This document shows, in pieces, positions 20,956 to 33,487 of a DNA stretch of 64,000 nucleotides. Source of the stretch: Cinnamomum chago. Its lineage: Eukaryota; Streptophyta; Magnoliopsida; Laurales; Lauraceae. Below the pieces are notes generated by a model. That model was given only the letters and a program-made list of their open reading frames with translations, had not been told where the DNA came from and searched no databases. Position numbers and translations under genes: made by a program. The first letter of the stretch is position 1. Each line of letters opens with the position of its first letter. The DNA lies in the NCBI GenBank assembly GCA_038049695.1, contig CP142453.1, positions 18,542,001 through 18,606,000 of the forward strand. The letters are read 5' to 3'.

Positions 20956-23252
20956 AATGTGGGAAGAGTGAGTGGAGGAGAAGAGAGAGTGTATGCTTGT
21001 GCATTCGTTTTATCCTCTCAAGGGGGATTGCCCCTTGCCTATATATATATATATATATAGGCTGAGAGTTGACTCTTGGGGCAGAGTCCCATCAGGCCCT
21101 TCTTGAGTGGAGGTAGGTGAAAAGGGGAAGTGTCATTAAGCCATGTCCTACTTTCTTGTGAATCCCGCTTTGCCAGGGATAGTGGACGCTTTGTCAGGGA
21201 TTCTGGACGTGATCGTCGGATAGAGACAACTCCTTTCCTGACAGTACATTCTGCAAGGAGGCCGCCCTGACGTCTGGCACTTCTACCGAGATCGGGTACT
21301 TTTTATCGAGATCAGGTAGTACTGCCGAGCTACTTAATGCCGAGACCAGAATACGCCTAGCTGGTACTGAGGGGAGGACCGAGCTCAAGTGTTGGGGCAA
21401 GGTATCAAGCTCAGGTGCTGGGGCAATGTACAAAGCTCAGGTGTTGGGTTAAGGTACCGAGCTCAGGTGCTGACAATGGGGTGCTGACCGAGCTGGGATG
21501 GTGCTGACCAAGGTGGTGTTGTTACCGAAATTAGGACAATCTCGATAGTATGAAAATATCCTTACACAATTGCCTTCTAGCTCCTAACCTCTTAGAGTTC
21601 CCCAACTCTTGGAGGTCGGGAGCTAAGTATTATAATGGGTGAGCTCTTCTGAATGTTAGGCTTGCATAAGACCAAGTCCTGGCTGGTTCTCTTACCGGAG
21701 CTGGGATGATCGTGGCATTGCGAAAACGTCTATTCTGGCACTATCGGCGTGATGGGTCATGCAGAGGTGCAGAGCTGGTACTCTTACCGGTGGCGCGATC
21801 TTGGCAGGTCCACCGAGTTCTATAACTTGGTGTTCGTTGGAGCTGTACAAGCCGAGGCTGGTGTTGTCACTGAGGCTACAGCTGGAGCTGCCATGATCGA
21901 AGGCGAGGCATCGAGCTGCCAAGATCGAAGGCGAAGCGTCCGAGCTGAGGCTGGTGCTGTCACCGAAGCCACAGCTGGAGCTGACCTGATCGAAGGCTAG
22001 GCGTCGAGCTGCCAGGATCGAAGGCGATGCGTCCGAGCTGAGGCTGGTGCTCTACAATCGGACTGCTTTCAACTTCATTTTTTGACGCCTTTTTAAAGGT
22101 TTGAGAATCCGCCGACAAAGATCTTGCAATATGAATCAAGGGACTGCTCCCAAGATTGTGCTTCAGTTGTTTCGGTAACGTCATCCTTATCCTCCTTACC
22201 CCCAAGTTTGGAGTCTAGCTGGCTTGGTACCGAACTTGGGAATGATGAGATTTGGCTGCTGCTGGAACTTTTGCTCCGCGGGGGAGTATCCAGCGGGGCA
22301 GCACTCTGTTGGGGGGTGCTCCGGTGGAGGAGCGCTTTGTTAGGGAGGTGTTGTTACCTCCTTTGCTAATGAGCCTGTCTGAGTCACAGGTCATCATGCG
22401 CCCGTTGCATCAAACTTTCCCTGAAAGTGGTTCGACAGGGGGTTGTCAATGATGGTGGTGGGGCTTTGCAAATCCTTTGTCGCTGTTAGAGGCATGACTT
22501 TGCGATCGTTTCTCCACAGACGACGCCAATTGTAAGTGCTAAAAATTACGGACTTGGTTAGGAGGGGATTAGGCTCTCAATTTGATTATTTGGGAAAAGA
22601 TCAACCTCCCAAAACCTAAAAGGGAAAGCAAAGATAAAGGTCAGAGCCTCTGACTGTAGGCAGCCAAAGGCACTCCGATGCCTGAGTTAGTGCTATCACT
22701 GAACGTGGGAGGAGTGAGTGGAGGAGAAGAGAGAGTGTATGCCTGTGCATTCGTTTTATCCTCTTAGGGGGGGATTGCCCCTTGCCTATATATATATATA
22801 TATATATATATATAGGCTGAGAGTTGACTCTTGGGGCAGAGTCCTATCAGGCCCTTCCTGAGTGGAGGTAGGTGAAAAGGGGAAGTCCCATCAGGCCATG
22901 TACTACTTTCTTGTGAATCCCATTTTGCCAGGGATAGTGGGCGTTCTGTCTGGGATTCTGGACGTGATCATCGAATAGAGACAACTCCTTTCCTGACAGT
23001 ACGTTCTGCAAGGAAGCTACCTTGACGTCTGACACTTCTACCGAGATCGGGTACTTTTTACCGAGATCATGTAGTACTGCCGAGCTGCTTAATGCCGAGA
23101 CCAGAATACGCCTAACTGGTACTGAGGGGAGGACCGAGCTCAGGTACTGGGGCAAGAACCGAGCTCAGGTGCAAAGGCAAAGTGGTACTGACCGAGATTG
23201 TGTTGTTACCGAAATTAGGACAATCTCGATAGTATGAAAATATCCCCACACA
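20956..23252 (-). mobile_element. Non-autonomous LTR element (LARD-like) nested beside the chromovirus
   Basis: Two related LTR sequences in minus orientation, 22531-23252 (complete, 722 bp; TGTGTGGGG...CACTTACA) and 20956-21568 (incomplete), flank a 962-bp interior. Beside the complete LTR the interior begins, on the minus strand, ATTGGCGTCGTCTGTGG, a primer-site-type start seen in several plant gypsy lineages. No gag or pol is recognisable. LTR ends and composition resemble the solo LTRs at 1300-1965 and 4719-5556, suggesting a related Tat-like family. Both LTRs contain an (AT)n tract, different in length. Confidence 0.75.
21840..22055. repeat. Tandem repeat in the interior of the LARD-like element
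   Basis: A block reading GAGGCTGGTG(T/C)TGTCAC...CACAGCTGGAGCTG...GATCGAAGGC...GAGCTGCCA recurs with a period of roughly 110 bp, slightly more than two copies. The GC-rich repeats are open in more than one frame by composition, which explains the short spurious open frames here. Confidence 0.65.
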
Positions 23253-23289
23253 CCTACATACAAAATTCCATATCAAATTAAACTAAGAT

Positions 23290-23800
23290 AAAAACAGATC
23301 TTGTGCAATGGAGAGAAAGATAGAAAGAGAGAGAGATTGAGGGAGAGAGTAAAAACCTTTGAAGATTGAATCTTTCCATTGGGAGGAATTTTTGTTGCAG
23401 ATGGGTTGGATCCATTGCTTGAAATAAATGTGAGAGAAGAAGCAGAAGAAGAAGAAGAAGAAGAAGATTAGGCTTTAGCCATAACCAAACTCCCAAAGAA
23501 GACATCACGTCTGTTTAGAAGATTCTTGAAGTAAAAGAAAAGGAGGATCAAAAAAATGCAAGGAAGTAGCTTAGATCTGAAAGCTTGAAAATGTCGATTA
23601 GATACCTTATTCTTCTTCTTGTATGGAAGATCTTGAAGTCCAAACAAAAACCATAAGCTTGCTCGAAGCTCCAGCACAAATTAATCAAAAAATTAGGGTT
23701 TTGAGGGAAGAGAGATCTCAAAGATAAGGGTTTTGGGGAAGAGAGAAACCTCAAAGATTAGGGTTTTGGGAAGAGAGAGATCTTAGTTTTGGGGACGAAA
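23290..23800 (-). other. Possible 5' leader/first exon of the CACTA cargo transcript
   Basis: On the minus strand the stretch has features of a plant 5' region. There are three copies of an AGGGTTTTG-type unit with GAGAGAGATCT (23690-23795, period about 31 bp), a CTT-rich pyrimidine tract (about 23440-23470), then ATG GAT CCA ACC and a 21-codon open stretch ending at a plausible donor (AAAG|GTTTTT near 23358). I do not recognise the peptide. In CACTA elements the transcribed unit often starts just inside one terminus, and this is on the same strand as all captured exons. The role is inferred only. Confidence 0.3.
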
Positions 23801-23879
23801 ATGCTGGTTCTCGATGATGAAATTCAGGTAACCACGGCGAACCAGTCTCAATTTTCAGTCCAATTTCGTTGCTATAAGT

Positions 23880-24253
23880 CTAACACATACTAATAAGTAG
23901 CAAAATACCAATTCCGCTGCTATACATCACAGCATGCACTTAATTGCAGCAAAATACCATTTCCGCCACAGTATGTATTCAATACCTAAATAACAGCAAA
24001 ATACCATTTTTGCCACTATATGTATTTAAAAACTTCTATACACTATACTTAATAACAGCAAAATATAATTTCTGCCACTGTATGTATTTAAATATTACAT
24101 ACTTAATAGCAGCACAGTACAATTTCCGCCACTGTATGTATTAAAATCCACTTAATAGTAGCAAAATACATTTTTTGCCACTATACTTAACATAATAGTT
24201 AGATATAGTGATGCACAAATAAACCGCCGCTAATTGTCAATTTTCTTGCAGTG
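23880..24253. repeat. CACTA right subterminal repeats and terminal inverted repeat
   Basis: A unit of the form TAATAGCAGCAAAATACCATTTCCGCCACT(A/G)TATGTATT recurs about seven times between 23900 and 24200 with a spacing of roughly 40-60 bp. The terminal repeat CCGCCGCTAATTG...TTTTCTTGCAGTG follows. The regular array matches the subterminal repeat structure expected of a CACTA end. Confidence 0.8.
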
Positions 24254-24459
24254 ATACTCATTTGAGGCTGCATTAGGGTTCGGTTTGAATGCGGTCATTT
24301 TGGGCCATACCCATCCTAAACCCAAAAGTAAAACAGATATTAATCAAACAAGTTAATGTGGGCAGATATATGTTAAAAAAAAAACCCATCATATGATGTC
24401 AAAAAATATTTGGACCTAGATCCGTTGTAGATCCATGGATACAAACTCTAAGTTGACCT
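24254..24459. other. Spacer between CACTA and copia elements
   Basis: This is AT-rich sequence of about 200 bp with an A10 tract. I see no gene or element boundary in it other than the ATA target duplication at its left edge. Confidence 0.6.
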
Positions 24460-24773
24460 TGTTAATTAGTATGGCTCACTATTAATTAGTAAGTTTTGAC
24501 TAACCGGGCTCTTGGATTGCCCAAGTTGTACTGTGATTAGAAGTAGGCCTATCATAGTAAGTCTACTGAGATTAGAAGTAGGGTTTGAGTGTAACAGGGT
24601 TTGGGGTTGATATTATAAATAGAGACCCAGAGTCTCTATGATGTACACATAACTATTCTAATTGCATAGTGACTCTCCTGTCTACCCCGTGGACGTAGGC
24701 CAAAAGTCGAACCACTTAAATCTCGTATTCTCTGTGCGTGATTGATCTCTTCTCGTAGCCCTATATCACAACA
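24460..24773 (+). repeat. 5' LTR of the copia element
   Basis: This 314-bp LTR has a TATAAATAG motif near 24617 as the likely promoter element and ends CACAACA. The initiator-Met-type primer-binding site follows after AAC. Confidence 0.9.
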
Positions 24774-25407
24774 AACTGGTATCAAAGCATTTTGGTGTGA
24801 TCGGAAGAGATTCGACGGATCGGATCTCAGAAGGCTTGATCGGAGAAGGGTGGACGTCAGATCGTGGAAAGATCTGATTGGTGGGTCACGATTGTCTAAG
24901 AAATCGAAGAGGAGAAACAGAGAAGGGTTTCAGCGATCTGGTTTTTTTTTTTTCGTGTCCGGCTGGGCCCGAAATCGTCGCCGGAACCGTCGCCCGTTGT
25001 TGCGCGTCGCTGGCGCCCGTGCTGCGTCGTTCCGTTGCCGGAGTGAGGAAGGAAGAAGACCAGAAGAATTTTCCTTTGGTTCTATTACAGAACGTGACAT
25101 GGGGAAGAAGACCCATCATTTGGGTCGTTCAAGTTCTGGGTCAAGTTCAGCTCGGCCCAACCAGGCGAAGCCCAGTAGCAGAAAAGTCCAGGTTGGGCCA
25201 GTCCAGGTATGACCCAACCCGCGTGCAGCAAGGCGCTGACGTCATCGCTGATGTCATCACGGTACAATCAACGACAGATTTGACCAAAATCAACGGCTGA
25301 AATTGTTTTCGCGATATCTTGACGATCTGGAGTCTGATTTAAGATTCGTTTAAACCTACGGACTTGTCTCGAGGAGATCTACGCAGGTGTAGTGAAAGAT
25401 CTGCGGA

Positions 25408-26445
25408 ATGGCTACTAAATTTGAGATTGAAAAATTCGACGGAAATAATGACTTCGGTCTATGGTGTTTGAAGATGCACGCTTTGCTGGTTCAAAATGAT
25501 TTGCAAAAAGCTTTGAAAGGAAAGAATGCTTTGTCTGAAAAACCGTCAGATGAAGAGAATGATGAGTTACTGGAGAAGGCGTATGGTCAAATTCTGCTAT
25601 TTTTTAGTGATGGTGTACTGCGAAAAGTTGTTCAGGAGAAAACTGTTGCTAGCATATAGCAGAAATTGGAGAACTTGTACATCACGAAGTCTCTCACAAA
25701 TCGCTTGTACCTGAGGAAGCAATTGTTCACCTTACAAATGCAGGAAGGTACGTCTGTCTCAACCCATCTTGATTCTTTTACGTTAGCTATTTTGGATCTT
25801 GAAAATATAGATGTTCATATTGATGATGAGGACCAAACTATAATGTTGCTCTGCTCTTTACCACCCTCGTATGAGAACTTTGTTGATACCATGATGTATG
25901 GTAGAGAAACTCTTTCTGAGGAAGATGTTGAGTCAGGCTTGAACTCTAAGGAGTTAAAGAAAAAGGTTGCCACTGAAAATACTAACAATTCTGGTGAGGG
26001 TTTGGTAGCACGTGGCAGATCAAAGAAGAGAGAGCAGAATAGAAGAGGCCGATCTAGGTCAAAATCAAAAACTAGAAAATTAAAGTGCTTCAAATGTCAC
26101 AAGGAATGACACTTTAGAAAAGATTGTCCAGAGCGAAAAGGGAAGGAGAAATCTGATTCTGGAGAAATGGCCGGAGTTGCAACCGAAGCAACAAAGAGTA
26201 ATTCTGATAGTGCAGAAGTTCTTTCGGTTACTATTTGTAGCTCAACTACTGAGTGGATTATTGATTCGGGGTGTTCCTATCATATGTGTCCTTACAGAGA
26301 TTGGTTTACCAATTATCAATCAATTGATGGTGGTAAAGTGCTTATGGGAAATAATGCAGCCTGTAAGGTTGTTGGGATAGGTGCAATCAAAATTAAGATG
26401 TATGACAGTATTGTGAGAACTTTGTCAGATGTTAGGCATGTCTAG
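25408..26445 (+). pseudogene. Copia gag and protease region, fossil
   Basis: The region opens with MATKFEIEKFDGNNDFGLW, the usual gag start of this copia lineage, then shows a basic stretch, a zinc-knuckle-type CFKCHK segment and the protease motif [11 protein letters not shown]. It belongs to the element at 24460-33801 and is broken. Confidence 0.88.
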
Positions 26446-26744
26446 AGTTGAAGAAAAATCTGATTTCCTTGGGTACGCTTGACTCCAACAGTTGTACCTA
26501 CAAAGCTAGAGGTGGAGTTATGAGAATTTCGAATGGTGCTCTTGTAGTAATGAAGGGACTGAAGCAGAATGACCTTTACTTTCTTAAAGGTAGTACAATT
26601 ACAGGTGCTGCAGCTGTGTCGTCCTCAAATTCAGATTTAGAAACTACCAAGTTATGGCAAATGCTGCTTGGGCAAATGAGTGAGAGAGGTTTGGATGAGT
26701 TGACTAAACACGGCTTGCTGTGTGGTCAGAAAATAGGAAAGCTG

Positions 26745-29700
26745 GACTTTTGTGAGCATTGTGTCTTCGGAAAGCAGTATAGGGTCAAGTTCAGGACAGC
26801 TATTCATCGAACCAAAGGTACTTTGGATTACATCCACTCTGATCTTTGGGGTCCCTCTCCTGTTCCGTCTCTTGGTGGCGGTTTATACATGTTGACTTTC
26901 ATTGATGAATATTCTCGTAAAGGTCTGGGTGTATATCTTAAAGCACAAATATAAAGCTTTTGCGCAGTTCAAGCAATGGAAGACTATGATTTAAAAGCAG
27001 TCAGGTAAACAAATCAAGCGCTTGAGAACTGACAACGGCTTGGAATTCTGTAATAGTGCTTTTAATGAGTTCTGCAAGAATGAAGGGATTGTGAGACATC
27101 GCACAGTCCGGCATACATCGCAACAGAACGGAGTTGCAAAACGGATGAACATGACTATTTTAGTGAAGACCCAGTGCATTTTCTTCAATGCAGGGTTACC
27201 AAGGAAGTTATGGGCGGAAGCTGTTAACACAGCTTGTTATCTGATTAACTGGTCTCCATCAACGGCTATAGAATGTAAAACTCCTACAAAGGTATGGTCT
27301 GGATCTCCTGCTGATTACACCAACTTGTGGATATCTGATTGTCCTGCTTATGCTCATGTGAATGATGAAAAGCTTGAATGTAGGGCAAGAAAGTGCATAT
27401 TTCTAGGATATGCAGATGGTGTGAAAGGATATAGGTTGTGGTGCCTAGATGGAAAATCTCTCAAATGCATTATAAGTAGAGATGTGACCTTTGATGAGTC
27501 TGCTATGTTCAAACCGAAGGAGTGTCATGATGTTGGAAACAAAAATGATGTCAGTAAAAAGGTGGAGGATAAAGACGGTGGTGTCAGTAAACAGGTGGAG
27601 CTTGAGAAGGAAACTTCAGGAAACTTGCAGGATAAGGTGCAAGCAGATGTCCCAGTTCGACAGGATGTAGAGGAGATGCAAAGCTCAAATGAGGAAACTT
27701 TAGTTCCAAATGATTACATGCTTACCAGGGACAGAGAGAGGAGGCAGATTAAGGAACCTCAGAGATACGGGTATGAAGATATTGTTGCCTACGCTCCTAA
27801 TACAGCTGAGAGTATTGAGTCAGAGCCGGTTACATATCGGAATGTCGCCACTAGCAAAGAATCAACAAGATGGGGTGTAGCCATGGGTGAGGAGATTGAA
27901 ACTCTTCACAAAAATCAAACTTGGGAGCTGGTAAAACCTCCGAAAGGCCAAAAGATTGTTGGTTGTAAATGGGTCTTCAAGAAAAAGGAAGGAACTCCAG
28001 GGGTGGAAGATGCTAGGTTCAAAGCACGACTGGTTGCAAAAGGCTATACTCAGAGGGAGGGTGTTAACTTCAATGAAGTGTTGACTTTTGTGAGCATTGT
28101 GTCTTCGGAAAGCAGTATAGGGTCAAGTTCAGGACAGCTATTCATCGAACCAAAGGTACTTTGGATTACATCCACTCTGATCTTTGGGGTCCCTCTCCTG
28201 TTCCGTCTCTTGGTGGCGGTTTATACATGTTGACTTTCATTGATGAATATTCTCGTAAAGGTCTGGGTGTATATCTTAAAGCACAAATATAAAGCTTTTG
28301 CGCAGTTCAAGCAATGGAAGACTATGATTTAAAAGCAGTCAGGTAAACAAATCAAGCGCTTGAGAACTGACAACGGCTTGGAATTCTGTAATAGTGCTTT
28401 TAATGAGTTCTGCAAGAATGAAGGGATTGTGAGACATCGCACAGTCCGGCATACATCGCAACAGAACGGAGTTGCAAAACGGATGAACATGACTATTTTA
28501 GTGAAGACCCAGTGCATTTTCTTCAATGCAGGGTTACCAAGGAAGTTATGGGCGGAAGCTGTTAACACAGCTTGTTATCTGATTAACTGGTCTCCATCAA
28601 CGGCTATAGAATGTAAAACTCCTACAAAGGTATGGTCTGGATCTCCTGCTGATTACACCAACTTGTGGATATCTGATTGTCCTGCTTATGCTCATGTGAA
28701 TGATGAAAAGCTTGAATGTAGGGCAAGAAAGTGCATATTTCTAGGATATGCAGATGGTGTGAAAGGATATAGGTTGTGGTGCCTAGATGGAAAATCTCTC
28801 AAATGCATTATAAGTAGAGATGTGACCTTTGATGAGTCTGCTATGTTCAAACCGAAGGAGTGTCATGATGTTGGAAACAAAAATGATGTCAGTAAAAAGG
28901 TGGAGGATAAAGACGGTGGTGTCAGTAAACAGGTGGAGCTTGAGAAGGAAACTTCAGGAAACTTGCAGGATAAGGTGCAAGCAGATGTCCCAGTTCGACA
29001 GGATGTAGAGGAGATGCAAAGCTCAAATGAGGAAACTTTAGTTCCAAATGATTACATGCTTACCAGGGACAGAGAGAGGAGGCAGATTAAGGAACCTCAG
29101 AGATACGGGTATGAAGATATTGTTGCCTACGCTCCTAATACAGCTGAGAGTATTGAGTCAGAGCCGGTTACATATCGGAATGTCGCCACTAGCAAAGAAT
29201 CAACAAGATGGGGTGTAGCCATGGGTGAGGAGATTGAAACTCTTCACAAAAATCAAACTTGGGAGCTGGTAAAACCTCCGAAAGGCCAAAAGATTGTTGG
29301 TTGTAAATGGGTCTTCAAGAAAAAGGAAGGAACTCCAGGGGTGGAAGATGCTAGGTTCAAAGCACGACTGGTTGCAAAAGGCTATACTCAGAGGGAGGGT
29401 GTTAACTTCAATGAAGTGTTGACTTTTGTGAGCATTGTGTCTTCGGAAAGCAGTATAGGGTCAAGTTCAGGACAGCTATTCATCGAACCAAAGGTACTTT
29501 GGATTACATCCACTCTGATCTTTGGGGTCCCTCTCCTGTTCCGTCTCTTGGTGGCGGTTTATACATGTTGACTTTCATTGATGAATATTCTCGTAAAGGT
29601 CTGGGTGTATATCTTAAAGCACAAATATAAAGCTTTTGCGCAGTTCAAGCAATGGAAGACTATGATTTAAAAGCAGTCAGGTAAACAAATCAAGCGCTTG

Positions 29701-32096
29701 AGAACTGACAACGGCTTGGAATTCTGTAATAGTGCTTTTAATGAGTTCTGCAAGAATGAAGGGATTGTGAGACATCGCACAGTCCGGCATACATCGCAAC
29801 AGAACGGAGTTGCAAAACGGATGAACATGACTATTTTAGTGAAGACCCAGTGCATTTTCTTCAATGCAGGGTTACCAAGGAAGTTATGGGCGGAAGCTGT
29901 TAACACAGCTTGTTATCTGATTAACTGGTCTCCATCAACGGCTATAGAATGTAAAACTCCTACAAAGGTATGGTCTGGATCTCCTGCTGATTACACCAAC
30001 TTGTGGATATCTGATTGTCCTGCTTATGCTCATGTGAATGATGAAAAGCTTGAATGTAGGGCAAGAAAGTGCATATTTCTAGGATATGCAGATGGTGTGA
30101 AAGGATATAGGTTGTGGTGCCTAGATGGAAAATCTCTCAAATGCATTATAAGTAGAGATGTGACCTTTGATGAGTCTGCTATGTTCAAACCGAAGGAGTG
30201 TCATGATGTTGGAAACAAAAATGATGTCAGTAAAAAGGTGGAGGATAAAGACGGTGGTGTCAGTAAACAGGTGGAGCTTGAGAAGGAAACTTCAGGAAAC
30301 TTGCAGGATAAGGTGCAAGCAGATGTCCCAGTTCGACAGGATGTAGAGGAGATGCAAAGCTCAAATGAGGAAACTTTAGTTCCAAATGATTACATGCTTA
30401 CCAGGGACAGAGAGAGGAGGCAGATTAAGGAACCTCAGAGATACGGGTATGAAGATATTGTTGCCTACGCTCCTAATACAGCTGAGAGTATTGAGTCAGA
30501 GCCGGTTACATATCGGAATGTCGCCACTAGCAAAGAATCAACAAGATGGGGTGTAGCCATGGGTGAGGAGATTGAAACTCTTCACAAAAATCAAACTTGG
30601 GAGCTGGTAAAACCTCCGAAAGGCCAAAAGATTGTTGGTTGTAAATGGGTCTTCAAGAAAAAGGAAGGAACTCCAGGGGTGGAAGATGCTAGGTTCAAAG
30701 CACGACTGGTTGCAAAAGGCTATACTCAGAGGGAGGGTGTTAACTTCAATGAAGTGTTGACTTTTGTGAGCATTGTGTCTTCGGAAAGCAGTATAGGGTC
30801 AAGTTCAGGACAGCTATTCATCGAACCAAAGGTACTTTGGATTACATCCACTCTGATCTTTGGGGTCCCTCTCCTGTTCCGTCTCTTGGTGGCGGTTTAT
30901 ACATGTTGACTTTCATTGATGAATATTCTCGTAAAGGTCTGGGTGTATATCTTAAAGCACAAATATAAAGCTTTTGCGCAGTTCAAGCAATGGAAGACTA
31001 TGATTTAAAAGCAGTCAGGTAAACAAATCAAGCGCTTGAGAACTGACAACGGCTTGGAATTCTGTAATAGTGCTTTTAATGAGTTCTGCAAGAATGAAGG
31101 GATTGTGAGACATCGCACAGTCCGGCATACATCGCAACAGAACGGAGTTGCAAAACGGATGAACATGACTATTTTAGTGAAGACCCAGTGCATTTTCTTC
31201 AATGCAGGGTTACCAAGGAAGTTATGGGCGGAAGCTGTTAACACAGCTTGTTATCTGATTAACTGGTCTCCATCAACGGCTATAGAATGTAAAACTCCTA
31301 CAAAGGTATGGTCTGGATCTCCTGCTGATTACACCAACTTGTGGATATCTGATTGTCCTGCTTATGCTCATGTGAATGATGAAAAGCTTGAATGTAGGGC
31401 AAGAAAGTGCATATTTCTAGGATATGCAGATGGTGTGAAAGGATATAGGTTGTGGTGCCTAGATGGAAAATCTCTCAAATGCATTATAAGTAGAGATGTG
31501 ACCTTTGATGAGTCTGCTATGTTCAAACCGAAGGAGTGTCATGATGTTGGAAACAAAAATGATGTCAGTAAAAAGGTGGAGGATAAAGACGGTGGTGTCA
31601 GTAAACAGGTGGAGCTTGAGAAGGAAACTTCAGGAAACTTGCAGGATAAGGTGCAAGCAGATGTCCCAGTTCGACAGGATGTAGAGGAGATGCAAAGCTC
31701 AAATGAGGAAACTTTAGTTCCAAATGATTACATGCTTACCAGGGACAGAGAGAGGAGGCAGATTAAGGAACCTCAGAGATACGGGTATGAAGATATTGTT
31801 GCCTACGCTCCTAATACAGCTGAGAGTATTGAGTCAGAGCCGGTTACATATCGGAATGTCGCCACTAGCAAAGAATCAACAAGATGGGGTGTAGCCATGG
31901 GTGAGGAGATTGAAACTCTTCACAAAAATCAAACTTGGGAGCTGGTAAAACCTCCGAAAGGCCAAAAGATTGTTGGTTGTAAATGGGTCTTCAAGAAAAA
32001 GGAAGGAACTCCAGGGGTGGAAGATGCTAGGTTCAAAGCACGACTGGTTGCAAAAGGCTATACTCAGAGGGAGGGTGTTAACTTCAATGAAGTGTT
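26745..32096 (+). repeat. Four tandem copies of a 1338-bp block within copia pol
   Basis: The block starts GACTTTTGTGAGCATTG and ends AACTTCAATGAAGTGTT. Copies start at 26745, 28083, 29421 and 30759, and the fourth ends at 32096, where the normal RT sequence (CTCTCCTGTAATG) resumes. The spacing is exactly 1338 bp each time. I noticed no difference between copies on reading, and the predicted translations of the shared part are identical. The three internal junctions are the same, pointing to one founding duplication followed by amplification, or to an assembly artefact. Confidence 0.95.
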
Positions 32097-33407
32097 CTCT
32101 CCTGTAATGAAACATAGTTCTATCCGGGTGCTACTTGCTATGATTGCTAAATTGAATTTAGAATTGGAGCAGCTTGATGTCAAGATTGCGTTTTTACATG
32201 GTCAGCTAGATGAACAGATTTATATGCATCAATCAGAGGGGTTTGAAATTCATGGAAAGGAAGACCATGTATGTTTGCTGAAGAAATCATTGTATGGCCT
32301 AAAGCAGTCTCCTAGGCAATGGTACAAGCGTTTCGATACCTTTATGGTTGGAAACGATTATTGCAGGAGTGCATATGATAGTTGTGTCTATCACAAGAAG
32401 CACTCAAATGGCTCATATGTCTATGTGTTGTTATATGTTGATGATATGTTGATTGCTGCAAAGGACATATCTGAGATCAACAAGTTAAAAGCTCAGTTAA
32501 ATGGTGAACTTGAGATGAAGGACTTAGGTGCTGCAAAGAAAATTTTTGGAATGGAGATACAAAGGGACCGGAAAGCGGGCAAATTGTTTTTGTCACAAAA
32601 GGGGTACCTTGAGAAGGTTTTAGAGCGCTTTGGTATGCAAAGTTTGAAACTTGTAAACACTACATTGGCAGCTCATTTCAAACTTTCTACTGCTTTATCA
32701 CCACAAACTGAGGAAGAGGTGGAGCACATGTCTCGTGTTCCTTATGCTATGCAGTTGGGAGTATCATGTATGCTATGGTTTGCACGAGGCCGAGTATTTC
32801 TCAAGCGGTTAGTGTAGTTAGCAGATACATGGATAACCCCAGGAAGGCTCATTGGCAGGCAGTGAAATGGATACTCCGTTACTTGAAAGGTACTACTGAT
32901 ATTGGGTTAGTGTATGACAGAAGCAACAACACTTCTGGAAGTGTTATTAGATATGTTGATTCAGATTTTGCTGGAGATTTAGACAGAAGAAGGTCCTTGA
33001 CAGGTTATGTCTTCACTTTTGCTAGCGGTGTCATTAGTTGGAAGGCAGCATTGCAATCCAAAACTGTCTTGTTTACCACTGAAGCAGAATATATGGCAGC
33101 TACAGAGGCAGTGAAGAAAGCTATTTGGCTGACAGGCTTGGTTGGAGATCTAGGATTGGAACAGAAGCTGACAATTGTTTTCTGTGACAGTCAGAGTGCG
33201 ATCGATCTAACATACAATCCTAAGTATCATGAAAAGACCAAACACATTGATGTTAGGGCACACTTCATTCGAGATGTCATCGCCGATGGTGCTATTGAAA
33301 TGGTTAAGATTGCTGCGGCGGAAAATCCAGCAGACATGATGACCAAGACTATTCCAGCAGTCAAGTTCAAGCATTGCTTGGACTTGATCAATGTGGTCAA
33401 TACCTGA
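32097..33407 (+). pseudogene. Copia reverse transcriptase (rest) and RNase H, fossil
   Basis: Downstream of the repeated block the RT continues with the YVDDMLIAA active-site motif, LYGLKQSPRQWY and the connection to RNase H (TEAEYMAATEAVKKAIWL, HIDVRAHFIRD). These are standard copia pol blocks. The region is part of the broken element. Confidence 0.9.
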
Positions 33408-33487
33408 GTGCCCTCAGGGGCAGGTAGAGACAGTGAGACGTATTCTATACATGAGGATCAACTTCAATGTTCGCCAAGGTGGAGATT

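Larger units (their letters stand above)
7614..24253 (-). mobile_element. Large CACTA (EnSpm) transposon carrying host gene fragments and nested LTR elements
   Basis: The left end CACTACAAGAAAA at 7614 and the right end TTTTCTTGCAGTG at 24241-24253 are inverted repeats that continue into TTAGCGGCGG, about 26 of 30 positions matching. A 3-bp duplication ATA flanks both (7611-7613, 24254-24256), the expected CACTA target duplication. Both ends carry subterminal GCGGCGG/CCGCCACT-type motifs (7614-7850 and 23880-24250). No TNPD-like transposase is recognisable, so the element looks non-autonomous. Its cargo is host exon fragments on the minus strand (8714-14145) and possibly a minus-strand leader exon (23290-23800). 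LTR elements at 15035-23252 are later insertions. Without those about 8.4 kb remains, a normal size for this superfamily. Confidence 0.8.

Noticed and set aside
21692-22452. Overlapping open frames in GC-rich sequence as genes
   Set aside because: They come from the tandem repeats and base composition of a non-coding LTR element interior, with no domain or consistent codon pattern.
26991-32115. Repeated minus-strand open frames of 79 codons as a gene family
   Set aside because: They are shadows of copia pol on the other strand, repeated only because the 1338-bp block is repeated.
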